From an uncultured Rhodospirillaceae bacterium (lineage in GTDB: Bacteria; Pseudomonadota; Alphaproteobacteria; Rhodospirillales; UBA2165): a DNA stretch of 14,544 nucleotides. Where the stretch lies: contig CAJWIB010000027.1 of the NCBI GenBank assembly GCA_913041095.1, positions 1-14,544 of the forward strand, given 5' to 3'. Shown here piece by piece: positions 5,218-14,544 of the stretch; within the stretch, counting starts at the first letter, position 1; each line of letters starts with the position of its first letter. The notes beneath the pieces are model-generated. The model was not told where the DNA came from. It worked only from the letters and a program-made list of their open reading frames with translations, and ran no database searches. A program made the translations under genes and the position numbers.

Positions 5218-8200
5218 ATGAGTAAATTTGGGTGGCCAAAAAAACAAGGGTTATACAATCCCGGCAAAGAACACGATTCGTGCGGTATTGGCTTTGTCGC
5301 AAACATCAAGAACCGCAAGAGCCATCAGGTGATCCAACAGGGTTTAACCGTCCTTGACAATTTAACCCATCGTGGTGCCGCTGGTGCCGACCCCCTTGCC
5401 GGTGATGGCGCCGGTATTTTGATCCAAATCCCTGATCGTTTTCTGCGGGAAGAATGTGCCGATCTCGGAATTAAACTGCCTGAAGCCGGCGCCTATGGCG
5501 TTGGTATGATTTTTTTACCGCAAGACGAAAAAGCGCGTCTAGATTGTGAAAAAGCCATTGAAAAACTCGTCAGCGATGAAGGCCAAACTGTTTTGGGTTG
5601 GCGTGATCTGCCTACCGATAATTCCTGGCTCAGCGATTCGGTGCGCGAATTAGAGCCTTTTATTCGCCAAATTTTTATCGAAAAAGGCAAAAATTGTGAC
5701 GATAGCAACGCCTTTGAAGGCAAGCTTTTCGTTATTCGCAAACAGGCTCACCGTGTGATTAAAACTAATAATCTCGCTGGGCAGGAAGCCTATTACATAC
5801 CGACAATGTCATGCCGCACTACTTGTTATAAGGGCATGATGCTGGCTGATCGGGTCGGTGAATATTTTACGGATTTAAAGGACGAGCGGTTCGAATCGGC
5901 ACTCGCTCTGGTTCACCAGCGTTTTTCGACTAACACCTTTCCATCTTGGGAACTGGCTCAACCGTTCCGCTACCTCTGCCACAACGGAGAGATAAATACT
6001 TTGGGTGGTAATATTAACTGGATGGCCGCCCGCCGCCATAATATGAGCTCAACTCATCTGGGCGATGATCTCGATAAATTATGGCCGCTGATTGGCGACG
6101 GTATTTCCGATTCAGCTTCTTTTGATAATGCCCTTGAATTGCTGGTCGCTGGTGGCTACACGCTTTCCCATGCGATGATGCTGATGATTCCTGAAGCCTG
6201 GAATGATAATCCGTTGATGGACGATGGACGCCGCGCTTTTTATGAATATAACGCCGCTATGATGGAACCCTGGGACGGCCCCGCCGCTGTCGCCTTTACC
6301 GATGGCCGTCAGATTGGCGCCACCCTGGACCGCAACGGTTTGCGCCCTGCCCGCTATGTTGTCACCGACGATGACCTCTGCATTATGGGTTCCGAAGTGG
6401 GTGTGCTCGATATCCCAGATGAAAAGATTGTTGAGAAGTGGCGTTTACAACCGGGTAAAATGTTCCTGATTGATTTGGAAGAGGGCCGCATCATTGATGA
6501 CGCTGAGCTAAAAGACAGCCTGTCCAACGCTCAACCGTATCAAAACTGGCTTGATGAAACCCAAATTCGACTCGAAGACTTGCCAGCCGATGTTGAGCTG
6601 ATGCCGCTCGATCATCAGACTCTGCTTGATCGACAGCAGGCCTTTGGCTACACCCAGGAAGATCTGAAATTCTATCTATTGCCGATGGCAACGAGCGGCC
6701 AGGACCCAATTGGCTCCATGGGCCGGGATACCCCGCAGGCAGTGCTGTCGGACCGCCCTAAGATGCTGTTCGACTATTTCAAACAGGCCTTTGCTCAAGT
6801 GACTAACCCACCGATTGACCCGATCAGGGAAGAACTGGTGATGTCTTTGGTCTCGTTGATCGGCCCGCGTCCAAATCTGCTTGATTTGGAAACGGGTGGT
6901 AAACATATGCGCCTTGAGGTACGTCAACCGATCCTATCCAACGTCGATCTAGAAAAAATTCGCCATATCGATAGCCGCAACGGTTCTTTCCGGTCGGTTA
7001 CGCTCAGCATTTGTTATGCCGCCTCTGATGGCGCCGCTGGCATGAAGGCCGCACTTGACAGTCTTTGCAAGGAAGCGAAGGAAAAAGTTCTTGAAGGCCA
7101 CAACATTCTTATTCTGTCTGATCGGGGGTTAAGTGCGGATCAAATAGCCATCCCGTCCTTGCTCGCGACCGCGGCAGTTCATCATCATCTGATCCGCGAA
7201 GGTTTACGGACCGAATCCGGCTTAGTAATTGAAACTGGGGAAGCCAGGCAGGTTCATGATTTTTGCTTGCTGGCAGGCTATGGAGCAGAAGCCGTTAATC
7301 CCTATCTGGCCTTTGACGTGATTACCGACGCCCGTGATCAATTGCCGGACGATCTGACAATCACCGAGTCCCACACCCGCTACATTAAAGCCGTTGACAA
7401 AGGTATTCTAAAAGTAATGTCAAAAATGGGCATCTCCACCTATCAGTCTTATTGCGGTGCTCAAATTTTCGATGCCATCGGCTTGCGGGACGAGTTCATC
7501 GAAGCCTATTTCACCAACACTGCCTCAGCGATCGAAGGTATCGGCCTCGAAGAAATAGCCCAGGAAACCGTTACTCGCCATGAGCTGGCTTTCGGCAATT
7601 CTGCAATATTGGAATCAGCCTTGGATGTTGGCGGTGATATGGCTTACCGCATCCGTGGCGAAGAACACATGTGGACACCGGAAACAATCTCCAAATTACA
7701 ACATTCCGCCCGTGGTAATTTACCAGATACTTACAACGAATTTGCCACAGCTATGAATGATCATTCGCGCAAACTGAAAAATTTGCGTGGTCTGTTCGAA
7801 TTTGATTTTGACGGTAACGAAAGTATACCTCTCAACGAAGTTGAGCCGGCTTCGGAAATCGTCAAACGTTTTGTCACTGGTGCCATGTCGTTTGGCTCGA
7901 TCTCCTTTGAAGCGCACACCAATCTCGCGATTGCGATGAACCGGATTGGCGGCAAGTCAAATACCGGTGAAGGTGGCGAGGAGCCTGAACGGTATGTGCC
8001 GCTTTCCAGTGGCGATTCGATGCGCTCAGCTATCAAGCAGGTGGCTTCAGGCCGCTTTGGCGTAACCGTTGAATATCTCCGGAATTCTGATGAAATCCAA
8101 ATCAAAATGGCACAAGGCGCGAAGCCCGGCGAAGGCGGCCAACTGCCCGGTCACAAAGTCGATGAAACGATTGCCCGCGTGCGTCACTCTACACCCGGCG

Positions 8201-9870
8201 TTGGTTTGATTTCACCACCGCCGCATCACGATATTTATTCAATTGAAGATCTAGCCCAGCTTATCCATGATTTGAAGAACGTTAATCCGAAAGCTCGCAT
8301 CAGTGTGAAGCTGGTCTCGATCGTTGGTGTCGGCACAATTGCCGCTGGTGTCTCCAAGGCCCACGCTGATCATGTGCTGATTTCCGGCATGGATGGCGGC
8401 ACTGGGGCAAGCCCAATTACGTCGGTTATGAATGCCGGTTCAGCCTGGGAAATCGGCCTTGCCGAAACCCACCAAACACTAGTCTTGAACAAACTTCGGG
8501 GCCGCATCTGCGTGCAAGCCGATGGCGGTATTCGCACCGGCCGGGATGTTGCTGTTGCCGCCCTCTTAGGCGCCGACGAATACGGTATTGCGACGGCATC
8601 GCTGATTGCTTCCGGCTGTGTCATGATGCGGAAATGCCATCTCAACACCTGCCCGGTCGGCATCGCGACGCAGGACCCTGAACTTCGCAAGAAATTTAAA
8701 GGCAAACCCGAACACGTTGTGAACTATATGTTCTTTGTCGCGGAAGAGATGCGTCAAATAATGGCTGAGCTCGGTGTTCGCACCGTCAATGAAATGGTCG
8801 GCCGTTCTGATCTCTTGCAGATGAACAAAGCCATCAATCATTGGAAAGCCAATGGCCTTGATCTCTCACGCATCCTATACAAACCGGATATGGGCCCGGA
8901 TGTCGCCGTCTATCACTCTGAAGATCAGGATCACGGCCTCGATAAAGCGCTCGATAACAAACTGATTGAAGATGCTAAGCCAGCGCTGGAAACCGGTCAG
9001 GCTGTTAAGATTGAGACCGAAGTCACCAATATCAACCGGACCGTGGGTGCCATGCTGTCCGGTGAGATTGCCGAAAAATATGGCCAGGCTGGATTGCCGG
9101 ACGATACCGTCTATATCAAAGCCAAAGGCTCGGGCGGTCAAAGCTTCGGCGCATTCCTCTCCAAGGGCGTCACCATTGAACTTGAAGGTGACGCTAATGA
9201 TTATATCGGCAAAGGTCTGAGCGGTGGCCATTTGGTCGTCTATCCTCCAAAAGTATCCAAATTCGTTGCCGAAGAGAACATCGTCATCGGTAATGTGGCG
9301 CTCTACGGAGCGATTGACGGCGAATGTTATTTCCGGGGCGTTGCCGGCGAGCGCTTTGCAGTTCGCAACTCAGGTGCAACGGCGGTTGTCGAAGGTGTAG
9401 GCGATCATTGCTGTGAATATATGACTGGCGGCGTCGTCGTTGTACTGGGCGAGACAGGCCGTAACTTTGCTGCCGGTATGAGTGGCGGCATTGCCTATGT
9501 CCTCAACGAATCTCATGATTTTGATATACGCTGCAACATGGCGATGGTCGACCTTGAACCGATTAGTGATGAAGACCGCATGCTGGAAGATCATGGTCAT
9601 CAACGCGGTGACCTCGAAACTCATGGCCGGGTTGATATCATGGACGATATGACTGGCTATGATGCCCTGCGGTTACGCAAATTAATTGAAAATCACATGC
9701 ACTCTACCGATAGCGATAGAGCGCGGGGGATTCTCGATAATTGGGAAGATTACCTGCCGAAATTTGTCAAAGTTATGCCTGTTGACTACCGCCGGGCACT
9801 GCAAGAGATGCAGGCAAGGGCCGATGAAGAAGCCGAACCATCAGAAATCGGCGTTGCGGTGGGAGACTAA
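5218..9870 (+). CDS. gltB: Glutamate synthase (NADPH) large subunit
   Basis: The alpha subunit of bacterial NADPH-GOGAT, which transfers the amide nitrogen of glutamine to 2-oxoglutarate, giving two glutamates. The 1550 residues match the family length. Order of parts: a class II glutamine amidotransferase domain whose nucleophile is Cys22 (EHDSCGIGFVA), exposed after removal of a 21-residue propeptide, with THRGAAGADPLAGDGAG and RFSTNTFPSWELAQPFRY; a central domain; the FMN-binding synthase domain with SFGSISFEAH and GKSNTGEGGEEPERY; the 3Fe-4S cysteines Cys1134, Cys1140 and Cys1145 (CVMMRKCHLNTC); and the C-terminal GxGxG beta-helix domain from about 1270. It starts at an ATG with GAGGG just upstream. 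gltD follows after two bases, so the two subunits are cotranslated. No disruption is visible. Confidence 0.97.
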   Translation: MSKFGWPKKQGLYNPGKEHDSCGIGFVANIKNRKSHQVIQQGLTVLDNLTHRGAAGADPLAGDGAGILIQIPDRFLREECADLGIKLPEAGAYGVGMIFLPQDEKARLDCEKAIEKLVSDEGQTVLGWRDLPTDNSWLSDSVRELEPFIRQIFIEKGKNCDDSNAFEGKLFVIRKQAHRVIKTNNLAGQEAYYIPTMSCRTTCYKGMMLADRVGEYFTDLKDERFESALALVHQRFSTNTFPSWELAQPFRYLCHNGEINTLGGNINWMAARRHNMSSTHLGDDLDKLWPLIGDGISDSASFDNALELLVAGGYTLSHAMMLMIPEAWNDNPLMDDGRRAFYEYNAAMMEPWDGPAAVAFTDGRQIGATLDRNGLRPARYVVTDDDLCIMGSEVGVLDIPDEKIVEKWRLQPGKMFLIDLEEGRIIDDAELKDSLSNAQPYQNWLDETQIRLEDLPADVELMPLDHQTLLDRQQAFGYTQEDLKFYLLPMATSGQDPIGSMGRDTPQAVLSDRPKMLFDYFKQAFAQVTNPPIDPIREELVMSLVSLIGPRPNLLDLETGGKHMRLEVRQPILSNVDLEKIRHIDSRNGSFRSVTLSICYAASDGAAGMKAALDSLCKEAKEKVLEGHNILILSDRGLSADQIAIPSLLATAAVHHHLIREGLRTESGLVIETGEARQVHDFCLLAGYGAEAVNPYLAFDVITDARDQLPDDLTITESHTRYIKAVDKGILKVMSKMGISTYQSYCGAQIFDAIGLRDEFIEAYFTNTASAIEGIGLEEIAQETVTRHELAFGNSAILESALDVGGDMAYRIRGEEHMWTPETISKLQHSARGNLPDTYNEFATAMNDHSRKLKNLRGLFEFDFDGNESIPLNEVEPASEIVKRFVTGAMSFGSISFEAHTNLAIAMNRIGGKSNTGEGGEEPERYVPLSSGDSMRSAIKQVASGRFGVTVEYLRNSDEIQIKMAQGAKPGEGGQLPGHKVDETIARVRHSTPGVGLISPPPHHDIYSIEDLAQLIHDLKNVNPKARISVKLVSIVGVGTIAAGVSKAHADHVLISGMDGGTGASPITSVMNAGSAWEIGLAETHQTLVLNKLRGRICVQADGGIRTGRDVAVAALLGADEYGIATASLIASGCVMMRKCHLNTCPVGIATQDPELRKKFKGKPEHVVNYMFFVAEEMRQIMAELGVRTVNEMVGRSDLLQMNKAINHWKANGLDLSRILYKPDMGPDVAVYHSEDQDHGLDKALDNKLIEDAKPALETGQAVKIETEVTNINRTVGAMLSGEIAEKYGQAGLPDDTVYIKAKGSGGQSFGAFLSKGVTIELEGDANDYIGKGLSGGHLVVYPPKVSKFVAEENIVIGNVALYGAIDGECYFRGVAGERFAVRNSGATAVVEGVGDHCCEYMTGGVVVVLGETGRNFAAGMSGGIAYVLNESHDFDIRCNMAMVDLEPISDEDRMLEDHGHQRGDLETHGRVDIMDDMTGYDALRLRKLIENHMHSTDSDRARGILDNWEDYLPKFVKVMPVDYRRALQEMQARADEEAEPSEIGVAVGD

Positions 9871-9872
9871 TC

Positions 9873-11315
9873 ATGGGCAAAGCCACTGGATTTATGGAAT
9901 TTGAACCGCGTGACCGTACCTATCGGTCAGCGGAAGAGCGCGTCAAACATTACAACGAATTTGTCATTCCTTTAAGCGAGAAACAATTGTCCCGCCAGGG
10001 TGCCAGGTGCATGGATTGCGGTATTCCCTATTGCCACAATGGCTGCCCGGTCAACAATATTATTCCCGATTGGAATGATCTGGTCTATCGCGGCAATTTT
10101 AGAAAAGCCATAGAAGTGCTGCATTCTACTAACAACTTCCCGGAATTTACTGGTCGTATTTGCCCGGCTCCCTGCCAAGAAGCCTGTACGCTCAATTTGG
10201 ATGATCAACCAGTTACCATTAAGACCATTGAATGCGCTACCATTGATAAAGCTTGGGAAAAGGGGTGGATAAAACCGCAACTCCCGGAACACAAGACGGG
10301 TAAAAAAGTCGCGGTCATTGGCGCTGGGCCTGCCGGTATGGCAGCCGCCCAGCAGCTTGCCCGCGCCGGTCACGATGTAACACTGTTTGAGAAAAACGCC
10401 AAAATCGGCGGCCTACTGCGCTACGGGATTCCTGATTTTAAAATGGAAAAGCATCTCATTGACCGCCGTCAAGTTCAGATGGAACAGGAAGGCGTCACGG
10501 TGCGTACCAACATGAATATTGGTATCGATGTAACCACCGATGAGCTTGATAAAGAGTTTGATGCCATCATTCTTTCGGGTGGCTCTGAAAGTCCGCGTAA
10601 CTTGCCAGTGCCTGGCCGGGAAACCAATGGCATTCATTTTGCGATGGATTTCCTGACCCAGCAAAATTGCCGGGTATCGGGTGAAGATTTAGATGAGGTC
10701 GAAGAAATTTCAGCAGCGGACAAAAATGTTGTTGTCATTGGCGGTGGTGACACCGGTTCTGACTGCGTCGGTACCTCGTTCCGCCAGGGTGCGGCCAGTG
10801 TTACTCAGCTTGAAATTATGCCACAACCGCCGGAGAAAGAGAATAAACGCCTGACCTGGCCGAATTGGCCAATGAAAATGCGCACGTCGACATCCCATGA
10901 AGAAGGGGTGACGCGCGACTGGTCGATTACGACTAAGAACTTTATCGTTTCTAAAGGCAGCGTCACGGGTATGCAAACGGTTCGCGTTGAATGGCAAAAT
11001 GATGAAGACGGCCGCATGCAAATGTCCGAGGTCGATGGCTCTGCCGACAGTTTGCCGGCCGATTTGGTACTGCTTGCAATGGGCTTTGTTCACCCCACTC
11101 ATGAAGGCTTAATTGAAGATTTAAAAATTGAGCTGGATGAAAGCGGCAATGTTAAGACCAATACAGACGACTATCAGACCTCGCTGCCCAAAGTTTTCGC
11201 GGCCGGTGATATACGCCGCGGCCAATCCTTGGTTGTTTGGGCCATCCGTGAAGGCCGCCAATGCGCACGCGCAGTTGATGAATTCCTGATGGGAAGCACT
11301 GAACTCCCGCGCTAA
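9873..11315 (+). CDS. gltD: Glutamate synthase (NADPH) small subunit
   Basis: The 480-residue beta subunit of GOGAT takes electrons from NADPH through FAD and passes them via 4Fe-4S clusters to the FMN and 3Fe-4S centre of GltB. The N-terminal Fe-S domain carries Cys46, Cys49, Cys54 and Cys58 (CMDCGIPYCHNGC) and a second group, Cys97, Cys101 and Cys105 (CPAPCQEAC). The FAD site is VAVIGAGPAGMAAAQ (from residue 147) and the NADPH site VVVIGGGDTGSDC (286-298). The C-terminal FAD signature is KVFAAGDIRRGQSLVVWAI. The ATG is two bases after the gltB stop and uses GGAG within the end of gltB, so the genes form one operon with matched expression. The length is normal for the family. Confidence 0.97.
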   Translation: MGKATGFMEFEPRDRTYRSAEERVKHYNEFVIPLSEKQLSRQGARCMDCGIPYCHNGCPVNNIIPDWNDLVYRGNFRKAIEVLHSTNNFPEFTGRICPAPCQEACTLNLDDQPVTIKTIECATIDKAWEKGWIKPQLPEHKTGKKVAVIGAGPAGMAAAQQLARAGHDVTLFEKNAKIGGLLRYGIPDFKMEKHLIDRRQVQMEQEGVTVRTNMNIGIDVTTDELDKEFDAIILSGGSESPRNLPVPGRETNGIHFAMDFLTQQNCRVSGEDLDEVEEISAADKNVVVIGGGDTGSDCVGTSFRQGAASVTQLEIMPQPPEKENKRLTWPNWPMKMRTSTSHEEGVTRDWSITTKNFIVSKGSVTGMQTVRVEWQNDEDGRMQMSEVDGSADSLPADLVLLAMGFVHPTHEGLIEDLKIELDESGNVKTNTDDYQTSLPKVFAAGDIRRGQSLVVWAIREGRQCARAVDEFLMGSTELPR

Positions 11316-11330
11316 CGAGCGGAGAAAAAA

Positions 11331-12305
11331 TTGGCGGGAAAAACCAATAAACCGAAGTTCCTTTTCGTCACTGAAAAATGGGCAAAATTTAATCCCCAGG
11401 ATTCGCTATCGAATATCCACCACAATTTTATCGGCTCACTTGTTGCTACCGGTTTGGCCAACTGGCAAGTGTAGCCCCATGATGAAGTCGTGGTTTAATC
11501 TGGTGAGCGTGCCGATGCGGCGTTGATCGAAAAGTGCCGGGATTGGCGTCCTGATATTATTTTCCAGCAGATGCCGGACTCCGATCTCAACTCAAAACCA
11601 GGAACATTCGCTACCATCAAAGAGCAATTACCTGTAACTATTTTCTCCCAGCATTGCGACGCCTTTGATAAGCGAGCAATGGAACGCGTCGCGGCCTACT
11701 ATGATCAAATCGACATCAACGTTGTGAATGATTGCTACTCGGTCTATCCGCAATTTTTTGGTTGCAGTTCGAGATTTCTCGACACCTGGACTCCGCAAGA
11801 CCCTGCCCTCTTTCATAAGAGATCGGTTGACTGGCAACTTGCTGTCAGTTTTGCTGGCAGCACCGATTATTACCCGGATCGTCAGGCTGCTTTGGAACTC
11901 CTCCAGCAAAGCGGCTTACCCATACATATTTCCGGCGGCTTTGGTGATACGCATTTGCCAATTGAGGTCTATGCGACCCTGCTCCAGCACTCAAATATAA
12001 CCCTCAACTTTTCAGCGATATCCGGACTCTATCTGATCAAATAATGCAAAGGACGGTCGATGGGGGCATTGTTTTCTGGCTGTTTATTAACGGAAGAAGC
12101 CGGTGGCAAAACGCGCAAATGGCTAACGCCGGATGTCTACTATGTTGAGTTTGAAACCACAGCTGAGCTTGAATAAAAATCAATTATTTATCGCCCATGA
12201 TGGAGAGCGAAAAAAATCTCTGCCACTGGACATGAATATGTTCTCACTAATTACGCTACGGAAAATTTCTGGTAAAAAATAATGCAGTACGCTGAGTCGA
12301 GCTAG
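11331..12305 (+). pseudogene. Decayed CgeB-like glycosyltransferase gene with four in-frame stops and a frameshift
   Basis: From a TTG at 11331 (GGAG upstream) one frame encodes KFLFVTEKWAKFNPQDSLSN, IHHNFIGSLVATGL, and later DWRPDIIFQQMPDSD, VTIFSQHCDAFDKRAMERVA, DWQLAVSFAGSTDYYPDRQA and LLQHSNITLNFSAISG. It is interrupted at TAG 11472, TAA 11496, TAA 12042 and TAA 12174. Between the last two the same frame gives CKGRSMGALFSGCLLTEEAG, then KTRKWLTPDVYYVEF. After a further shift the reading ISATGHEYVLTNYATENFW ends at 12303-12305. The order matches CgeB-like/DUF3880 proteins with a C-terminal glycosyltransferase domain, in which a KGRxFExMxxGxxLLxE block follows the NFS motif. The 173-codon stretch from 11523 is the largest open remnant. 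It lies just after gltD and its end overlaps the end of the convergent oxidoreductase gene. Confidence 0.7.
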
Positions 12306-14473
12306 ATTTCGCTGTCGCTCACTTTGGAGACTTTGCACAGCAGTGCCCGCAATTGATAGGTACCCATTTGCGGATCGAACGGTGGCTCAACACTGGTCAG
12401 CACATTGGCATTTGATTTCCAGACACCATATTCAGGCGCCGGGTCTTCCGGGAACCACCAGCCAAACTCCGTATTAATAACGCGAGGATCTATGCCTTCG
12501 GTTACTTTGGCGCGTTGACGAATTTTGCCCCGGCTGTTTTCAATCCACATCCACTCACCGTTTTCGATACCGATTTTGACAGCGGTCTCGGGATGTATTT
12601 CAGCCTGTGGTTCGCAGGCGCCTTTGCGGCATGAGTTGATTTGGCGTCCCTCGGAATTAAAGAAAAATGGAATGCGGCCACCGGTGGTCAATATAAGCGG
12701 ATAATCCTTGGCCAATTCGGGCTGAGAAACAGGGCTTTCCGGTGGTTCCGAGTAGTTCGGCAGCGGATCGTAACCCATTTCTTCAAAGCGCACGGAATAG
12801 AGTTCGAGCTTGCCGGTCGGTGTCTTAAAGCCATCGGTTTCATATTTGCGGTATTTCATCGGCACTTCGTAAAAGCCAATTTTTTTTAGCTCCTCAAAAG
12901 TAAGACCTGTGCCGCCGGCCACCATCTGTTGCTCATAGACTTCCTCAGGGGTTTCTGTACCAACATCAAGATTAAGCCGTCTTGCCAGCTCAGAAAAAAT
13001 TTCTTCATCCGATTTGCATTCATAAGTTCTAACTGCCTGCTGGTTTGAAACAACCACATTGCCGGCAATGGTCGGCAATCCGGCAACCTCGTTGATCTCG
13101 GGCCAAAAGGCCGCTGGTAATACAATATCCGCAAGCTCTGCTGTCGGCGTCATAAACAAATCCGCATTGACCATAAAATCAAGGTTCATCAGCGATTCAT
13201 AAACAACCTTGCTGTTGCCATAGGTCGTTAGAGTATTGTTGCCGAAAATTAGAAAGGCTTTAACCGGATAGGGCTTGCCCGTCCGCATCGCTTTCAGGAC
13301 AGTTGGAATATGGGCCGCCGGCAGAGCAGCCCCTTCACCACAGAGCATTTTGAAATGCTCAAAACCGAGACGTTTGGTGTTTTGTTCAGGCGATAAATTT
13401 TCGATATTGCTTGGCACCGGGCCGAGCCCGTGCATACCCATAACCCAGCCGCCCGGCACATCGATATTGCCGGTAATCGAGGGGATAAGAGAGACTGCCC
13501 GGACGGTCTGGATACAGTTAGGAGTTTGTTCAAGCGCGACCCCCCACTCCATCAGCGCTGGTTTGATCGTCGCAAACATACAGGCAGCTTCGCGGATTTT
13601 ATCTGCTGGCACCCACGTGATTTCCTCTGCCCATTCCGGCGTCATATCTTTAACGCGAGCGGCCAGTTCATCGAACCCATGGGTATAATTGTCGACAAAT
13701 TCTTTGTCTTGCAGCCCTTCTTCAATAATCACGTGGATTATGGCTAGCGCCAGCGCGTCATCGGTGCCCGGGCGGAGTTGCAGCCACAAATCAGCCTTTT
13801 TGGCCAGATAGGTTTCACGGGGATCAACAACGATGGTGCGAGAACTGGCTTTGAGGCCATCCCGGGCATTGAAACGGGTTTCACCATCGGGACCTGAGTT
13901 CAACGGCTGATGGCCCCAAAAGCAGATAACTTCGGCCGTGATATCGCTGAGAAAATCACTGACCGGGAAATCTCCCATTGTCTGCGTACAGGCATTGACA
14001 CGCGGGTGAAAGCATTGAGCGAAGCCGGGCTCACTCCAATTGGGGCTGCCGAAAGAATAAGCGAAGCGCGACACCCAGCGAATATGGTGGCGGCCGGTAC
14101 CGGTGCCAAGGTGAACTGCCTCAGCGCCAAATTTAGATTTAATCTGCGTCAGTTTCTCGGCAATTTCATCGAGCACATCGTCCCAGCTAAGGCGCTGCCA
14201 ATCGCCGGAGCCGCGCTCACCTTTGCGCCGCATCGGATATTTAAGCCGGTCAGGGTGGTAGACCATTTCTTTGGTGGCATTGCCAATGGGACAGAGACGG
14301 CCCTGATTGAACGGACTGTCTGGATCACCTTCGACTTTTACCAGCACATCGTCTTTTACATGCAGCAAGGTACCGCAGCCGCCATGACAACTTCGGCACA
14401 CGCTTTTGAGGATTTGTGTGTCTTGATGTGTTGTTTGTAGTTTAGTTTCAGCGACTTGGTCCATAGTCCTCAC
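12302..14473 (-). CDS. Cytoplasmic molybdopterin (bis-MGD) oxidoreductase
   Basis: A 723-residue member of the DMSO reductase/formate dehydrogenase superfamily. The N-terminal 4Fe-4S site is Cys26, Cys29, Cys33 and Cys61 (CRSCHGGC...GRLCPIG). The probable Mo/W ligand is Cys154 in FAQCFHPR; it is Cys, not selenocysteine. Cofactor-binding features include CFWGHQPLNSGPDG, TIVVDPRETYLAKKADLWLQ, LRPGTDD and NADLFMTPTAELADIVLPAA. The C-terminal dinucleotide-binding domain starts about residue 588 (YPLILTTGGRIPFFFNSEGR). No twin-arginine signal is present, so it should be cytoplasmic. The substrate is unknown: it resembles uncharacterised oxidoreductases of this superfamily, not a named enzyme, and no iron-sulfur or membrane subunit is visible in the window. 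The start is either a GTG at 14473 or an ATG at 14464; the AGGA is too close to the ATG to decide. Confidence 0.85.
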   Translation of the reverse strand: MRTMDQVAETKLQTTHQDTQILKSVCRSCHGGCGTLLHVKDDVLVKVEGDPDSPFNQGRLCPIGNATKEMVYHPDRLKYPMRRKGERGSGDWQRLSWDDVLDEIAEKLTQIKSKFGAEAVHLGTGTGRHHIRWVSRFAYSFGSPNWSEPGFAQCFHPRVNACTQTMGDFPVSDFLSDITAEVICFWGHQPLNSGPDGETRFNARDGLKASSRTIVVDPRETYLAKKADLWLQLRPGTDDALALAIIHVIIEEGLQDKEFVDNYTHGFDELAARVKDMTPEWAEEITWVPADKIREAACMFATIKPALMEWGVALEQTPNCIQTVRAVSLIPSITGNIDVPGGWVMGMHGLGPVPSNIENLSPEQNTKRLGFEHFKMLCGEGAALPAAHIPTVLKAMRTGKPYPVKAFLIFGNNTLTTYGNSKVVYESLMNLDFMVNADLFMTPTAELADIVLPAAFWPEINEVAGLPTIAGNVVVSNQQAVRTYECKSDEEIFSELARRLNLDVGTETPEEVYEQQMVAGGTGLTFEELKKIGFYEVPMKYRKYETDGFKTPTGKLELYSVRFEEMGYDPLPNYSEPPESPVSQPELAKDYPLILTTGGRIPFFFNSEGRQINSCRKGACEPQAEIHPETAVKIGIENGEWMWIENSRGKIRQRAKVTEGIDPRVINTEFGWWFPEDPAPEYGVWKSNANVLTSVEPPFDPQMGTYQLRALLCKVSKVSDSEI

Positions 14474-14544
14474 TGTAGGTCTATATCAAAAATATAACCA
14501 TCAATATTCATAATATAAGATTAATTATTAATCCCAATATACAA
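14474..14544. promoter_or_regulatory. AT-rich upstream region of the oxidoreductase gene
   Basis: The last 71 bases are strongly AT-rich and include the symmetric ATTAAT-T-ATTAAT at 14520-14532, which could be a regulator site or a promoter element for the minus-strand oxidoreductase gene. No promoter boxes can be assigned with confidence. Confidence 0.25.

Noticed and set aside
11472..12176. In-frame TAG and TAA codons read as recoded sense codons
   Set aside because: gltB ends normally at a TAA, the oxidoreductase and ankyrin genes at TAG, and the same gene also has a frameshift, so decay explains it better.

Overview
The window reads as chromosomal DNA of a heterotrophic alphaproteobacterium, most likely related to Rhodospirillales. 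That placement is inferred from the style of the gltB/gltD pair, a 143-residue CBS-pair protein, an ICMT-like membrane protein and a small two-helix membrane protein; no rRNA or tRNA is present to anchor it. Large genes such as gltB (4.65 kb), gltD and the molybdopterin oxidoreductase are intact, so the sequence is good enough for the broken genes to be taken seriously.

Layout. Positions 1-858 (minus) hold a tight cluster: a frame-broken gene of unknown function, a 67-residue basic protein with a perfect Shine-Dalgarno, and the start of an ICMT-like membrane methyltransferase that runs off the left edge. Positions 939-1811 (minus) encode an Asp/Glu/hydantoin-racemase-superfamily enzyme that keeps only the second catalytic cysteine. 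Positions 1953-2113 hold a probable LysR C-terminal relic overlapping the end of a 70-residue two-helix membrane protein. Positions 2370-2594 (minus) hold a gene that standard ORF calling misses: a SelW-like (Rdx family) protein whose CxxU motif uses an in-frame TGA, followed at the expected distance by a bacterial-type SECIS hairpin. Positions 2764-3675 (plus) encode an exported ankyrin/proline-rich protein with a duplicated C-terminal motif, convergent with a CBS-pair protein (minus). Positions 4372-4682 hold a relic of a SAM hydroxide adenosyltransferase (DUF62), followed by about 530 bp without a clear gene. Positions 5218-11315 are the gltB-gltD operon for NADPH glutamate synthase. Positions 11331-12305 are a decayed CgeB-like glycosyltransferase with four in-frame stops. 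Positions 12302-14473 (minus) encode a cytoplasmic molybdopterin oxidoreductase.

How the genes work together. GltB and GltD form one enzyme, the GOGAT half of ammonium assimilation. The other genes are not clearly one pathway. The most informative signal is the UGA-encoded selenoprotein: it implies that this organism has selenocysteine machinery (selA, selB, selC, selD) elsewhere in its genome. The second theme is gene decay: four independent broken or relic genes sit among intact core genes, consistent with ongoing gene loss.
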